A stretch of 60,279 nucleotides of DNA from Gemmatimonadota bacterium. Its GTDB lineage: Bacteria > Gemmatimonadota > Gemmatimonadetes > Gemmatimonadales > Gemmatimonadaceae. The position numbers and the translations under genes are program-made. The stretch lies in the NCBI GenBank assembly GCA_016874035.1, contig VGVM01000008.1:1-60279 (forward strand), in the 5' to 3' direction. Below are positions 16,809 to 25,800 of the stretch, in pieces (position 1 is the stretch's first letter; every line of letters begins with the position of its first letter). The notes below the pieces were generated by a model, which had not been told where the DNA came from, did not search any database, and worked only from the letters and a program-made list of their open reading frames with translations.

Positions 16809-18089
16809 CTACGGTGCGCCGCCAAGCCGCACCCTCGCAAGGTCCACCAGTTTCGTGGGCGCGCCCGCCGGCGCATCCACGTACAACACCGCTGCCCGTC
16901 CCTGCACCGTCACCGCCGTCAACTCGTGCTGGCGACCCTTTCCGGTCAGGCGCAGCACGCGTCCTTCCCCGATCTCGTCGTCGTCCCGCTCGGCCTTCAC
17001 GGCCACCGCACGGGCGAGGAGGTCCCGGAACTCCGCTGCCTCGAACTGGGAATCCCAGACCGTAAGCCAGGCCAGTGCCGCACCGCCACCCACGCTCACG
17101 ACATAGAACCGATCGCCGGCCCAACCGTCCGCCCCACGCGCTGCGGACTCGGCATTCCGAAGGAACTGATGCAACACCAGCCTCGTCTCGAACTCGCCAA
17201 GCCCGCCTTCGTACACGATCGACCCGCTGGCCGGGCGTGGCAACGCGACCGATACCGGCAGCTCGAGCGAATCGAGCAACCGACCCGGGTGCAACACTTG
17301 CTCCGTTGACACCGGCAGCGCAGTGAGCGGCGACACACCCGGCCGACGCGCCTTGAACTGCCGTACGAACTCCGCTCCGCTCAGATACGGAAACAGCAGT
17401 GTTTCCTGGATGAACATGGGTGCCGTCGCAAAGACCGGCATCATGGCTTGCGCATCCCGGATTGTCTGCCGCACCCGATCCCAACCGCCGGGCATGCGCG
17501 CCGCAAGGCTCGCGCCGCCCAACATGACACTCAACTGCTCATAGGTGGCCCCTCCCTCGATGACCGCCTGGGCGGCCATCACCCGATCGTTGTCGTGCCT
17601 GAGCTTCGCGATCGAGTCCAGCGGGAGGTACTGATCCTGCAACGCATGAACCAACTCATGCGTGATGGTGACGTTCAGCACTTCAGGCGGCGGGGCTGCT
17701 CCGCCCTCGCCGCTGACCACATAGAGGACTTTCGTGGCAGGGTCGTAGTAACCGACCACCTGCTCCCCGAGGAGCTTGAGCAGGAACTCGCGAAGCTCGA
17801 GCGAGTCGGGAAGCACGCCAAACAGCTTGTACGCCCGCTCCTGGCCGGCCAGCTCGAGGGCAGGCTGGTCCTCATTGAACTTGGTCTCGAGGAAGGCCCG
17901 CAACTCGTCGCGGGTCCGGGTCTCGACCTTTGGCGGCGACTTGAACTTGAGTCCCGTAGCGCCCTCGACCATGGGGATCGCGCGCGCCACTTCGCGCGCG
18001 TAGGGACCGCTTCCCGCCGGCGGCGAGTCAGCGCACCCGAGGAGCGAGGCCGCGGAAGCCAACAACAACAACGAGTGGTGGGAGGTCAG
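16809..18089 (-). CDS. Lipoprotein with an HELVH zinc-metalloprotease-like motif, function unknown
   Basis: About 426 residues, ending at TAG 16809. The N-terminus carries a hydrophobic run and lipobox LLGC. The core has TITHELVHALQDQY (HExxH-type zinc site), preceded by VGYYDPATKVLYVVSG and followed by VIEGGATYEQL, where Glu could be the third ligand. The rest is an alpha/beta domain ending in a probable LRLTG...VLYVDAPAG module. The start is unclear. No ATG or GTG exists near the signal; candidates are CTG 18089 or one of four TTG codons at 18060-18071, within a CAA-repeat stretch. Substrate unknown. It follows the prepilin peptidase gene on the same strand. Confidence 0.75.
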   Translation of the reverse strand: MTSHHSLLLLASAASLLGCADSPPAGSGPYAREVARAIPMVEGATGLKFKSPPKVETRTRDELRAFLETKFNEDQPALELAGQERAYKLFGVLPDSLELREFLLKLLGEQVVGYYDPATKVLYVVSGEGGAAPPPEVLNVTITHELVHALQDQYLPLDSIAKLRHDNDRVMAAQAVIEGGATYEQLSVMLGGASLAARMPGGWDRVRQTIRDAQAMMPVFATAPMFIQETLLFPYLSGAEFVRQFKARRPGVSPLTALPVSTEQVLHPGRLLDSLELPVSVALPRPASGSIVYEGGLGEFETRLVLHQFLRNAESAARGADGWAGDRFYVVSVGGGAALAWLTVWDSQFEAAEFRDLLARAVAVKAERDDDEIGEGRVLRLTGKGRQHELTAVTVQGRAAVLYVDAPAGAPTKLVDLARVRLGGAP

Positions 18090-18112
18090 TGTTCGGTTTC
18101 CGGTGGAGGTGA
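18075..18112. repeat. ACCGAACACTGACC-type spacer repeat upstream of the metalloprotease lipoprotein
   Basis: On the minus strand the stretch reads ACCGGAAACCGAACACTGAC followed by CTCCCACCACTC, similar in composition and order to the spacers behind rnhB (7829-7849) and trmD (9003-9024). It lies just after the prepilin peptidase stop and covers the region in which the next start codon must fall. Confidence 0.45.
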
Positions 18113-18132
18113 CTTCAACCAGGCGGCCACGC

Positions 18133-18954
18133 TCAACCCGTGAGCCGGCCCACGTACCAGGACAGGATCGCATCGCCCCAGAACAGCGCCACCGCGCCCG
18201 CCGGGGCGAGGAACACGCCGAACGGGACGAGTGGCGTCTCAAAGGTCTCGCCCCGGCGCCTGGCGCGCCACGCACCGATCGGCATGACGATGAAGACAAA
18301 CGCCGCCGCGCCGATTGCCGCGCCGATCAGGATCGTCAGGAGCGCGCGCCCGGGCCCCACCGCGGCACCGATGACCGCCATCAGCGTGGAGTCGCCGAAG
18401 CCCATCGCCTCCTTCTTGAACGCGACCTCGCCGAGCCAGCCGACGATCGCAATCGCCCCGGCGCCGACACAGGCCCCGAAGAGCGCGTCCAGGGGGCCCG
18501 CAAACGGGAACTGTTCACCGGTGAACACGCCGGCGATGCTGCCCGCCGCGACGAACAACAGCCCTGGTACCGTGAACCCATCCGGGATCACATAGGAACG
18601 AAGGTCGGTGACCGCGATGCCCAGCAGCATCGTCGCGAAGATGGCGATGCGGAGGAAGAGCAGCGTCGGTCCGAAGGTGGCATAGGCGGCGGCCCAGATG
18701 ATCCCGGTCACGAGTTCGACCGCGGGGTACATCCACGCGATCGCCGTGCCACAGTGACGGCAGCGGCCGCGCAGCAGCACCCATGACGCGAACGGGATGT
18801 TGTCGTACCACGCGATGCCCGACCCGCAGCCCGGGCAGCGCGATCGCGGCGACACGACGGACTCACCGGCGGGCCAGCGCAGGATACACACGTTCAGGAA
18901 CGACCCGAAGCAGGCGCCGATCGCGAACGCAAAGGTGGTCAGCAAGAGACTCAT
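18133..18954 (-). CDS. Prepilin peptidase / N-methyltransferase (type IV pilus or type II secretion)
   Basis: 273 residues with about seven membrane segments. It cleaves type IV prepilins at the inner membrane and N-methylates the new N-terminus. The N-terminal methylase domain starts FAIGACFGSFLNVCILRWPAGE and has two zinc-binding CxxC pairs (CPGC, CRHC). The aspartyl protease half contains one catalytic Asp in AVTDLRSYVIPDG and the second in MGFGDSTLMAVIG. Its ATG overlaps the stop of the upstream RNA methyltransferase (ATGA). A PilB-type ATPase occurs 32 kb away at 50119-52530, so the pilus genes are dispersed. Confidence 0.93.
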   Translation of the reverse strand: MSLLLTTFAFAIGACFGSFLNVCILRWPAGESVVSPRSRCPGCGSGIAWYDNIPFASWVLLRGRCRHCGTAIAWMYPAVELVTGIIWAAAYATFGPTLLFLRIAIFATMLLGIAVTDLRSYVIPDGFTVPGLLFVAAGSIAGVFTGEQFPFAGPLDALFGACVGAGAIAIVGWLGEVAFKKEAMGFGDSTLMAVIGAAVGPGRALLTILIGAAIGAAAFVFIVMPIGAWRARRRGETFETPLVPFGVFLAPAGAVALFWGDAILSWYVGRLTG

Positions 18955-19739
18955 GAGCGCAGGGCGTAAAGAATAATCCCGGCCGCCACCGTGACGTTGA
19001 GGGACTCCGCGCCCGGAGTCATCGGCAACGACACCACGCCGGCCGCGCTCGCGCGGACGGCATCGCTCACGCCGGCACCCTCATTCCCCACGGCGAGCGC
19101 GATGCGCTTCGGTGCGCCCTTGCCCATGACGCCGATATCAGTGCCGGATGCATCCGATGCCCACAGCGGCATGCCGAGCTCGGCGAGGACTGTCGAAAGG
19201 TCCGCCAGCTCAGCCTGAACGACCGGCAAGCGGAAGTGGGCGCCCGCCCCGCTGCGCACGACCTTGGCGTTCCAGACGTCCGCCGTGCCGGGGAGCGCCA
19301 CGACGGCTGATGCCCCCAATGCGGCGGCCGTGCGAAGCAGGGTGCCGACATTTCCGGGGTCCTGGATCGCGTCGAGCACGAGCACGCTGCCGTGGCCGGC
19401 AGCGATCGCGGCGCGCAGGTCGACGGTCGGACACGCGCCGATCGCGAGTACGCCCTGCGGGTTCTCCGTATCGGCCGCCGATGCGAAATCCGCGTCGCTC
19501 ACCTCGACGACGTCCGTGCGGCCTTGCAGCGACCCCAAGAGCGCTCGCCCGCGTTCGGAACCCGACAGCGCGGATGTGACCAGGGCGCCGTCGAGCGTCA
19601 ACCCGGAGCGAACGAGTTCCTCGACGACCCGCACCCCTTCAGCGACGAACTGGCCGCGCCGCTCGCGCGCCTTCCGCCGCTGCAGGTCGCGGGCCGCCGT
19701 TAGAATTCGGTTCGGGGCCTGTCCCGTCTTCCCGGTCAT
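18951..19739 (-). CDS. TrmH/SpoU-family RNA 2'-O-methyltransferase
   Basis: 262 residues from the ATG at 19739. SPOUT-class enzymes methylate ribose 2'-OH in rRNA or tRNA. The N-terminal RNA-binding part contains RRKARERRGQFVAEGVRVVEE. The knot domain shows all three motifs: motif 1 LDAIQDPGNVGTLLRTA, motif 2 IALAVGNEGAGVSDAV and motif 3 SLNVTVAAGIILYAL. The exact target nucleotide cannot be read from sequence. It is divergent from the M48 protease gene with under 50 bp between start codons, and overlaps the prepilin peptidase start by four bases. Confidence 0.9.
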   Translation of the reverse strand: MTGKTGQAPNRILTAARDLQRRKARERRGQFVAEGVRVVEELVRSGLTLDGALVTSALSGSERGRALLGSLQGRTDVVEVSDADFASAADTENPQGVLAIGACPTVDLRAAIAAGHGSVLVLDAIQDPGNVGTLLRTAAALGASAVVALPGTADVWNAKVVRSGAGAHFRLPVVQAELADLSTVLAELGMPLWASDASGTDIGVMGKGAPKRIALAVGNEGAGVSDAVRASAAGVVSLPMTPGAESLNVTVAAGIILYALRS

Positions 19740-19787
19740 CGCCGACGACCCATGCTCGATAGTGTCCAGATGTTTCGCATCTCCGCA

Positions 19788-20645
19788 ATGACGCGCCGCC
19801 TTCCGCGCTCGTTTCGTGCTGCCGCCCTCGTCGCCATCGCGACCGCAGTGGCGACTTCGGGTTGTGCGATCAACCAGCAACGCGAAGTCGAGATCGGCAC
19901 GGACTACGCCAAGCAAGTCGAGCAGCAGCTGCCGATCATCCGTGACGCAGAAATCGTCCGATACATCAACCTACTCGGCGACTCGCTCGCGCGCGTGACG
20001 GACACGCGGGGCCTCGATTGGTCGTTCGCCGTGGTGGACGACATGACCCTGAACGCCTTCGCGATTCCGGGCGGGTTCATCTTCATCAATCGTGGACTCG
20101 TCGCAAAGGCCACGTCGCTCGCACAGGTCGCCGGCGTGCTGGGCCACGAGATCGGGCACGTGACGAAGCGCCACAGCGTGAAGCAAATGCAGCAGCGACA
20201 GGGGACGGCATTCGGCGTCGCGGCCGTGTGCGTGTTGACCGATGCGTGCAACAGCGGCGCAGCGCAATCCGCGATTGACCTTGCTGCGGGTGGAGTGTTC
20301 TCCAAGTTCAGCCGCGATGACGAAGCCGAGGCCGACCGCGAAGGCATCGAGACTGCGATTCGCGCCGGGATAGACCCGAACGGCGTCCCGGAGCTGTTCC
20401 AGCTCCTGCTCGATGAGCGGAAGTCGCGCCCGACCGGCGTCGAGACGTTCTTCATCTCGCATCCGCTCGAGGAATCGCGAATCTCCGCGACGCGTCAGCT
20501 CATCGCGACCGTACCCCCGGAGCGACTACGGGGGCTGGTCAGGGACAATCCTGCGTTCCAGGCCTTCAAGAGGCGACTGGCGGCGCTGCCGCCGAGTCCC
20601 GAGAAGAAACCCGCCGCGCCGGCTAAGCCGCCGGGAGCGCGCTGA
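19788..20645 (+). CDS. M48-family zinc metalloprotease lipoprotein (BepA/LoiP-like)
   Basis: About 285 residues from the ATG at 19788; an earlier in-frame ATG at 19752 is possible. The later start puts a twin-Arg signal (MTRRLPRSFR) and lipobox TSGC at the N-terminus, so it is probably outer-membrane anchored. Zinc motif HEIGHVTKRHS has the HExxH at about residue 120, and the third ligand lies in DDEAEADREG. The N-terminal IPGGFIFINRGLV segment is also characteristic. Related proteins degrade or chaperone outer-membrane proteins. Its stop overlaps the convergent purine nucleoside phosphorylase gene by 23 bp. Confidence 0.9.
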   Translation: MTRRLPRSFRAAALVAIATAVATSGCAINQQREVEIGTDYAKQVEQQLPIIRDAEIVRYINLLGDSLARVTDTRGLDWSFAVVDDMTLNAFAIPGGFIFINRGLVAKATSLAQVAGVLGHEIGHVTKRHSVKQMQQRQGTAFGVAAVCVLTDACNSGAAQSAIDLAAGGVFSKFSRDDEAEADREGIETAIRAGIDPNGVPELFQLLLDERKSRPTGVETFFISHPLEESRISATRQLIATVPPERLRGLVRDNPAFQAFKRRLAALPPSPEKKPAAPAKPPGAR

Positions 20646-21489
20646 CGAACGCCGTCACGAGCGCCGCGAACTGCGCTTCGGCCTTCGCGGCAGCGGTGAC
20701 GACATCATCGTGCAGGACGGGTGAATCGCTGAGCCCCGCCGCGGGGTTCGTCACGAGGCTCACCGCCGCAAAGTCGAGGCCGAGCGCCGCCGCGACGATC
20801 GCCTCAGGAACGGTGGACATCCCCGTGACGTCGGCACCGAGCGTGGCCAGCATCCGCACTTCCGACGGCGTCTCGTAGGTCGGACCGAGCAAGCCGGCGT
20901 ACACGCCCTCGTTCAGTACGGCGCCCGATTGCTCGGCGGCTTGCTTGAGCAGCGCTCCAAGGCGCGGCGAGTACGGACTGGACATGTCCGGGAAGCGATC
21001 GTCGCCGGGTTCCGCCGGCCCCGTCAGCGGATTCTGTCCGGAAAGGTTGATATGGTCCCTGATCAGGACCAGGTCACCGGGGGCGAGCGATCGCTTGAGC
21101 CCTCCGGTGGCGTTGGTGGCGAGGTAGGCCGGCGCGCCGAGCGCGTGCGCAACGCGCACGGGAAAGCCCGCAGCGCGAGCCGCATGGCCTTCATACATGT
21201 GGAACCGGCCCGAGAAGGCGAGCAGTTCCCGGCCCGCGACTTCGCCCACGACGACCTCGCCGGCGTGTCCGAGCACGGAGACCGGGAGGAAGCCCGGCAC
21301 CTGGTCGAACGGCACGCGGCGCGGGTTTTCAATCGCGCGCGCAAAGCCACCGAGCCCCGACCCGAGCGTCACGGCAAGCACCGGCCGACGGAGGCCGGTT
21401 CTCTGACGGATCAGGTCCGCCGCTGCCGCCGCGGCGGCGCGGCCCCACGGACGATCGTCGGCGGCTTGGCCCGCAGCCGTCGCATTCAT
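20623..21489 (-). CDS. Purine nucleoside phosphorylase
   Basis: 288 residues from the ATG at 21489. It phosphorolyses inosine/guanosine to hypoxanthine/guanine plus ribose-1-phosphate. Trimeric PNP signatures: LGSGLGGFA (phosphate loop), FSGRFHMYEGH, ATNATGGL, DHINLSGQNPLTGP, GLLGPTYETPSEVRML and the base-binding GMSTVPEAIVA with SLVTNPAAG. In most such proteins the residue after VTN marks 6-oxopurine preference. It starts 1 bp after the adenosine deaminase stop, so the two are co-transcribed and act in sequence. Confidence 0.93.
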   Translation of the reverse strand: MNATAAGQAADDRPWGRAAAAAAADLIRQRTGLRRPVLAVTLGSGLGGFARAIENPRRVPFDQVPGFLPVSVLGHAGEVVVGEVAGRELLAFSGRFHMYEGHAARAAGFPVRVAHALGAPAYLATNATGGLKRSLAPGDLVLIRDHINLSGQNPLTGPAEPGDDRFPDMSSPYSPRLGALLKQAAEQSGAVLNEGVYAGLLGPTYETPSEVRMLATLGADVTGMSTVPEAIVAAALGLDFAAVSLVTNPAAGLSDSPVLHDDVVTAAAKAEAQFAALVTAFVSALPAA

Positions 21490-21490
21490 G

Positions 21491-22585
21491 TCAGCGTGCA
21501 CCGCGCGCAGGCAGCCCTGCGCGCCAAGCCGCGATCGCCGCGTCGGCCTCGGCGAGGAGGGCCGTCTTCTCGGCAGGCGTAACGAATGCCGCCTCGAAGC
21601 CGGCGCGCGCGACCCTCGCAATGGTGTCCGCGTCGAACTCGAGCGCCGTGACCGCGTGAGCGTACTCATCGGTCAGCGTGGTGCGGCTCATGAGCCGGTT
21701 GTCCGTGCTGAGCGTGACTCTCAGGCCGTGGTCCACGTAGCGCCGCGCCGGGTGCGACGCATAGCTCGGCGTTGCGCGCGTCTGGACGTTGCTGGTCAGG
21801 CAGACTTCGATCGCGATCCCACGGGTGCCGAGCTCGTCCATCAGGGCCGGGTCCTCGTGCAAGCGAGTCCCGTGGCCGATGCGCTGCGCGCCGCAGACGT
21901 GCACCGCCTCGGCGATCGACTCAGCGCCGGCGCCTTCGCCCGCATGGCAGGTGCAGGCCAGCCCGTGATCGAGTGCGAGACGAAACGCCGCCGCATGAGG
22001 TGCCGCTGCGTGGTCGCGCTCACCGCCGGCGAGGTCGAAACCGACCACGCCTTTTCCTGAATACGCGACGGCCAGGCGCGCCAGTTCAAGCGACTTCGCC
22101 GGCGGCAGGTGGCGCAGCGAACAGACAATCAGGCCGGCGCGGATCCCGAACTCGCGGCGCGCGCGTTCGAGCGCGCGGCGAGGCGCCTCCACGCACTCCT
22201 CGAGCGACATCCCGCCGCGCACGTTCAGCTCCGGGCAATAGCGCACCTCGATGTAGCGAACGCCATCGGCATGCGCGTCTTCGAGGAGTTCGTAGGTCAC
22301 GCGTTCGAGGGCCGCGGCGTTCTGCAGCACGCCGAGCGTCACGTCGAAACGCAGGAGGTAGTCCTCCAGGTGCCGCGCGTCCTTGACCCACATGTGCTCG
22401 GCGAGCGCCGCAGGTGTCGCCGCGGGCATGGGCACGCCCTGTTCACGCCCGAGGTCGAGCAACGTCTCCGGCCGGATGGATCCGTCGAGGTGGCAATGCA
22501 GTTCGGCCTTGGGCAGGCGCCGGAGTGATTCCGTCGTCAACACGCCGCCGGTCACGTTGCCCAACTCCTGCAACTCAGCGTGCAT
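21491..22585 (-). CDS. add: Adenosine deaminase
   Basis: 364 residues from the ATG at 22585. It deaminates adenosine/deoxyadenosine to inosine. Zinc ligands and catalytic residues are visible: PKAELHCHLDGS (His-x-His), the third-ligand/active-site TCHAGEGAG, GTRLHED, the SN of CLTSNVQT, and the Asp of LSTDNRLMSRTTL. The start overlaps the end of the upstream small gene by 11 bp. It sits between a nucleotidase and a purine nucleoside phosphorylase, consistent with stepwise purine salvage. Confidence 0.94.
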   Translation of the reverse strand: MHAELQELGNVTGGVLTTESLRRLPKAELHCHLDGSIRPETLLDLGREQGVPMPAATPAALAEHMWVKDARHLEDYLLRFDVTLGVLQNAAALERVTYELLEDAHADGVRYIEVRYCPELNVRGGMSLEECVEAPRRALERARREFGIRAGLIVCSLRHLPPAKSLELARLAVAYSGKGVVGFDLAGGERDHAAAPHAAAFRLALDHGLACTCHAGEGAGAESIAEAVHVCGAQRIGHGTRLHEDPALMDELGTRGIAIEVCLTSNVQTRATPSYASHPARRYVDHGLRVTLSTDNRLMSRTTLTDEYAHAVTALEFDADTIARVARAGFEAAFVTPAEKTALLAEADAAIAAWRAGLPARGAR

Positions 22586-22832
22586 CCGCGCGCTTGGCGC
22601 GGGACGACACAAGGCGAAGCACGGCGCCGCCCGTCACGGGTGTGGTCGGCTCGATCACGAGTCCCCGGCTGTCCGCGATCGCGCGCGTGCCGGCGGCCAC
22701 CGCAGCCGCGGCGTCCGGATCCGCGACTCGCACGGCGTCGAGCACGGTCGCGCCACGCGCCACGCCAACCGCGTTCCCGTCCACGAACGCGCGCAACTCG
22801 TGAGGTTGCGGAGCCGTTGCCGGGCCGGTCAC
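22575..22832 (-). CDS. Small beta-grasp-like protein of unknown function
   Basis: 85 residues, GTG start overlapping the stop of the nucleotidase gene (GTGA). The pattern AFVDGNAVGVARGATVLDAV resembles the beta-hairpin plus helix that opens ubiquitin-like and ferredoxin-like beta-grasp domains, and a final strand VTGGAVLRLV fits the same fold. It has no cysteines, so it cannot hold a 2Fe-2S cluster, and it lacks a C-terminal Gly-Gly, arguing against a ThiS/MoaD sulfur carrier. Overlaps on both sides show it belongs to the salvage operon. Function unassigned; the fold is inference. Confidence 0.6.
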   Translation of the reverse strand: MTGPATAPQPHELRAFVDGNAVGVARGATVLDAVRVADPDAAAAVAAGTRAIADSRGLVIEPTTPVTGGAVLRLVSSRAKRADAR

Positions 22833-25800
22833 GGGCGGCTGACGTCCACGATGCGGACGGTCGCGTCGGCGCGCAGCACGCCTCCCGGCGCGGCGCGGGC
22901 GAAGGCGATCAGCGCGTCGAGGTCCACGATGTCGAGCGATTCCACTCGCAGTGCGCGGTCGGCGAAGCCGAGCCCGTCGCCTCCGGTGGCCATGAAGTCG
23001 TTCAGCGAGATGGTGTAGCTCTTCGCATCGTCGAGCGGCTCACCGGCGACACGCAGTTCCAGGATGCGCGACCCGCGTGGCCGGGAGCTGTCGTAGCGGA
23101 TCGTCGCGCCCGCAATGTGGGCGTTGACGGCGCGCGCGCCCACGACGCGTTCGAAGTACTCGCGAACGTCGCTGCCGCGCGCGGTCACCCGCACGAGGGT
23201 ATTGGCGAACGGCTGGATCTCGAAGAGCGCGCCGTAGTTGGCCTGGCCTGCGTTCAGCGCCGCGCGGATCCCGCCATTGTTCATCACGGCGATGTCGGCA
23301 CGAGCCGCGACGCGTTGTGCGTCGGCGATCAGGTTGCCGAGCGGATACTGCTCGCCGTCGCGCGCGAGCCGTTCCGCCACGTTCACGATCGGCTGCTGGA
23401 CCAGCGGCAACACGGGTTCGACGGCGGCGCGAACGAGCTCGAGGATCTGGGGATCCGGCGTGATCGAGTCGGTCTTCACGCGCGCGGCGCGCGGCGCGAG
23501 CGACGTGCGGTCCTCGCGCCGAACCGGGAGGTCCACCCACGCGACGGCGGTACCGCTCGATCGCGCCTGGATCACGGGGACGCCGCGCACGACGGTGGCG
23601 AGTTCACTGTGCGTGTGTCCGCTGACGATCGCGTCAATGTCCGTGTTGACCTGGCCGGCGAGGGTCAGGATCTCGCCCTCACACTCGCGATTGCAGAATC
23701 CGCCCTCGTGCGCGACGATGAAGACGAGCCTTGCGCCACGGTCCCGAAGCGACCGCGCCCGCTCGCGCACGACCGGCGCCGGCTCGAGGAACCGCAAGTC
23801 GCGCACGTTCACTGCGCGTGTGGTGCGCGGGGTCGCCGTGGTGGACAGGCCGATGATCCCGATGCGCACGCCACCGCGCTCCACGATCGTGTCGCGACGA
23901 ATCCAGGACGGGACGCGACCGGCCGTATCGCGGACATTCGCGGCCAGGATGGCGAACTTCGCGTCGCGCATGCGCGCGCGGAGCGTGTCCTGCCCCCAAT
24001 CGAACTCGTGGTTGCCGAGCGCCGCCGCCGCGTAGCCCATCGCGTTGAACAACGCGACGACCGGGCGACCGAACCCGAGGTTCGATGCGGGCGTGCCCTG
24101 GAACATGTCGCCGCCATCGAGCAGGATCGAGGCGCAGCCGCCCGTGCACTCCCGCTCGAGGCTTCGGATCATCGCCGCGAGGTGCGCCGCGCCGCCAAGC
24201 ATGCCGATGTTGCCGACCGAGCGTGGCTCGAGGGCACCGTGGAAGTCGTTCGTCGAGATGATCCGGATCGTCTCGGCGGCCTGACCGGGCCGCACGGGAC
24301 GCGCGGCCGGTCGTGAGTCGAAGTCGCCTTCAGCCGCGATCGCGCGCTGCGCACTGGTGCGCAGCGCCACGGGCAGCAGGCGCCAATTCGCGGTGAAGTA
24401 GTCGCCGGGCCGGATCGCGCCTTTCGCGGTCGCTTCGTCAATGAGCAACTGCCGTACTTCGCGCTGGTCGTCCTTCACGACCGGCGCAGCGGCGACCATC
24501 GAGTAGCCGCCGGCGCCGGTGGCGCGGTAGTTCGACACGGCCATCGTGAACGAGCCGCCGGCCGTGACCGGCTTTCCGCCGACCTTGAGTGCGCGCACGC
24601 GGTCGCCGATCGGCCGCGAGAGGTCGAGCGTGTAGCTGGCGCCCGTGACGACCTCGAAGTTGAAGCCGGGAATCGTGGGGTCGGGCTTCGCGGTCGCGGT
24701 CTTGCCGGCCCCGGCCACCGCGAAGTAGCGCGCCGAGTGCTCGAGGTAGGCTTTCAGGTCCGCGCCGCTGATACGCACGACCCGGATCGTATTGTCGTAG
24801 GGATACAGGCGTGCGATCTGCGCGACGGTGATCGGACCAGCCGGGATCTTCGCGCGCGTCGTGAACACCGCCGTTGAGGCGAGATCGGCGCCCGTGGCGC
24901 GCCGCATGGTCTCGCCGATGAAGTCCACCAGCGGCGAATCTTCGGTGCGAGCCGATCCGGTTGACCACGCGACGTCGGTGGTGGCGACGGTTCGGCTGGC
25001 CCAGGCTCGCGCGGTCGCGTGGGCAGCCGCCGACGCCTCGACGATCGCCGGGGATTCAGCGTGCCCGGCCGCTCGCACAATCTGCCCCCGGCGACGCACG
25101 ACCTTCGCGGTCGGCCGCTTGTTCCCGTTCGCGCTGCGCTCGACGGTGAGTTCCGCGACAGCTGCGCTCGTCGCCCAGTTGCGCGCCTGCGTGATCAGCA
25201 CGCCGTTGATCACGGTGTCGGCGAGTTCCCGGTGCGAGTGCCCCAACACGATGACATCAATGCCGCGCACCTCGCGAGCGACGGACGCCATCGGGTTCTC
25301 GCGACCCAACTCCTCCGGGAACCCGGGCGCGCCGTTCGAGGCGAGCCCGGCGTGCGCAACGACAACCACGAGATCGGCGCCTGAGCGCCGGGCCGAATCA
25401 ACCGCGGCGGCCACCGGCGCGGCGAGATCGGACACATGCACGCGCCCCTTGAGGTGGTCGCGGTCCCAGGCCATGGAACCGGGGTTCGTGGCGCCGATGA
25501 TCGCGATTGAAAGGCCGGCGCGATCGATGGTCGTCATCGCGGGAAACGGACGACCGTTATCGAGGCGACGAGCGTTGGCCGCGAGGATCGGGAAGGCCGC
25601 TTGCGTGCGCACCCGATCGAGGAACGGGACCCCGTAGTTGAACTCATGGTTCCCGAGTGCGACCGCGTCGTAGCGCATCGCGTTCATCGCGGCGATAACC
25701 GGGTGCGCGCCACGGGCGTCGGGTTTCGACGCGACGTACGCGAGGGCATTCCCCTGCATGAAGTCACCGGCGTCCACGAGCACCGTCCCATCGGGGTGCG

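Noticed and set aside
22580-24316. 578-residue plus-strand frame over the nucleotidase gene
   Set aside because: Antisense shadow of the CpdB-UshA gene with high Arg/His content.
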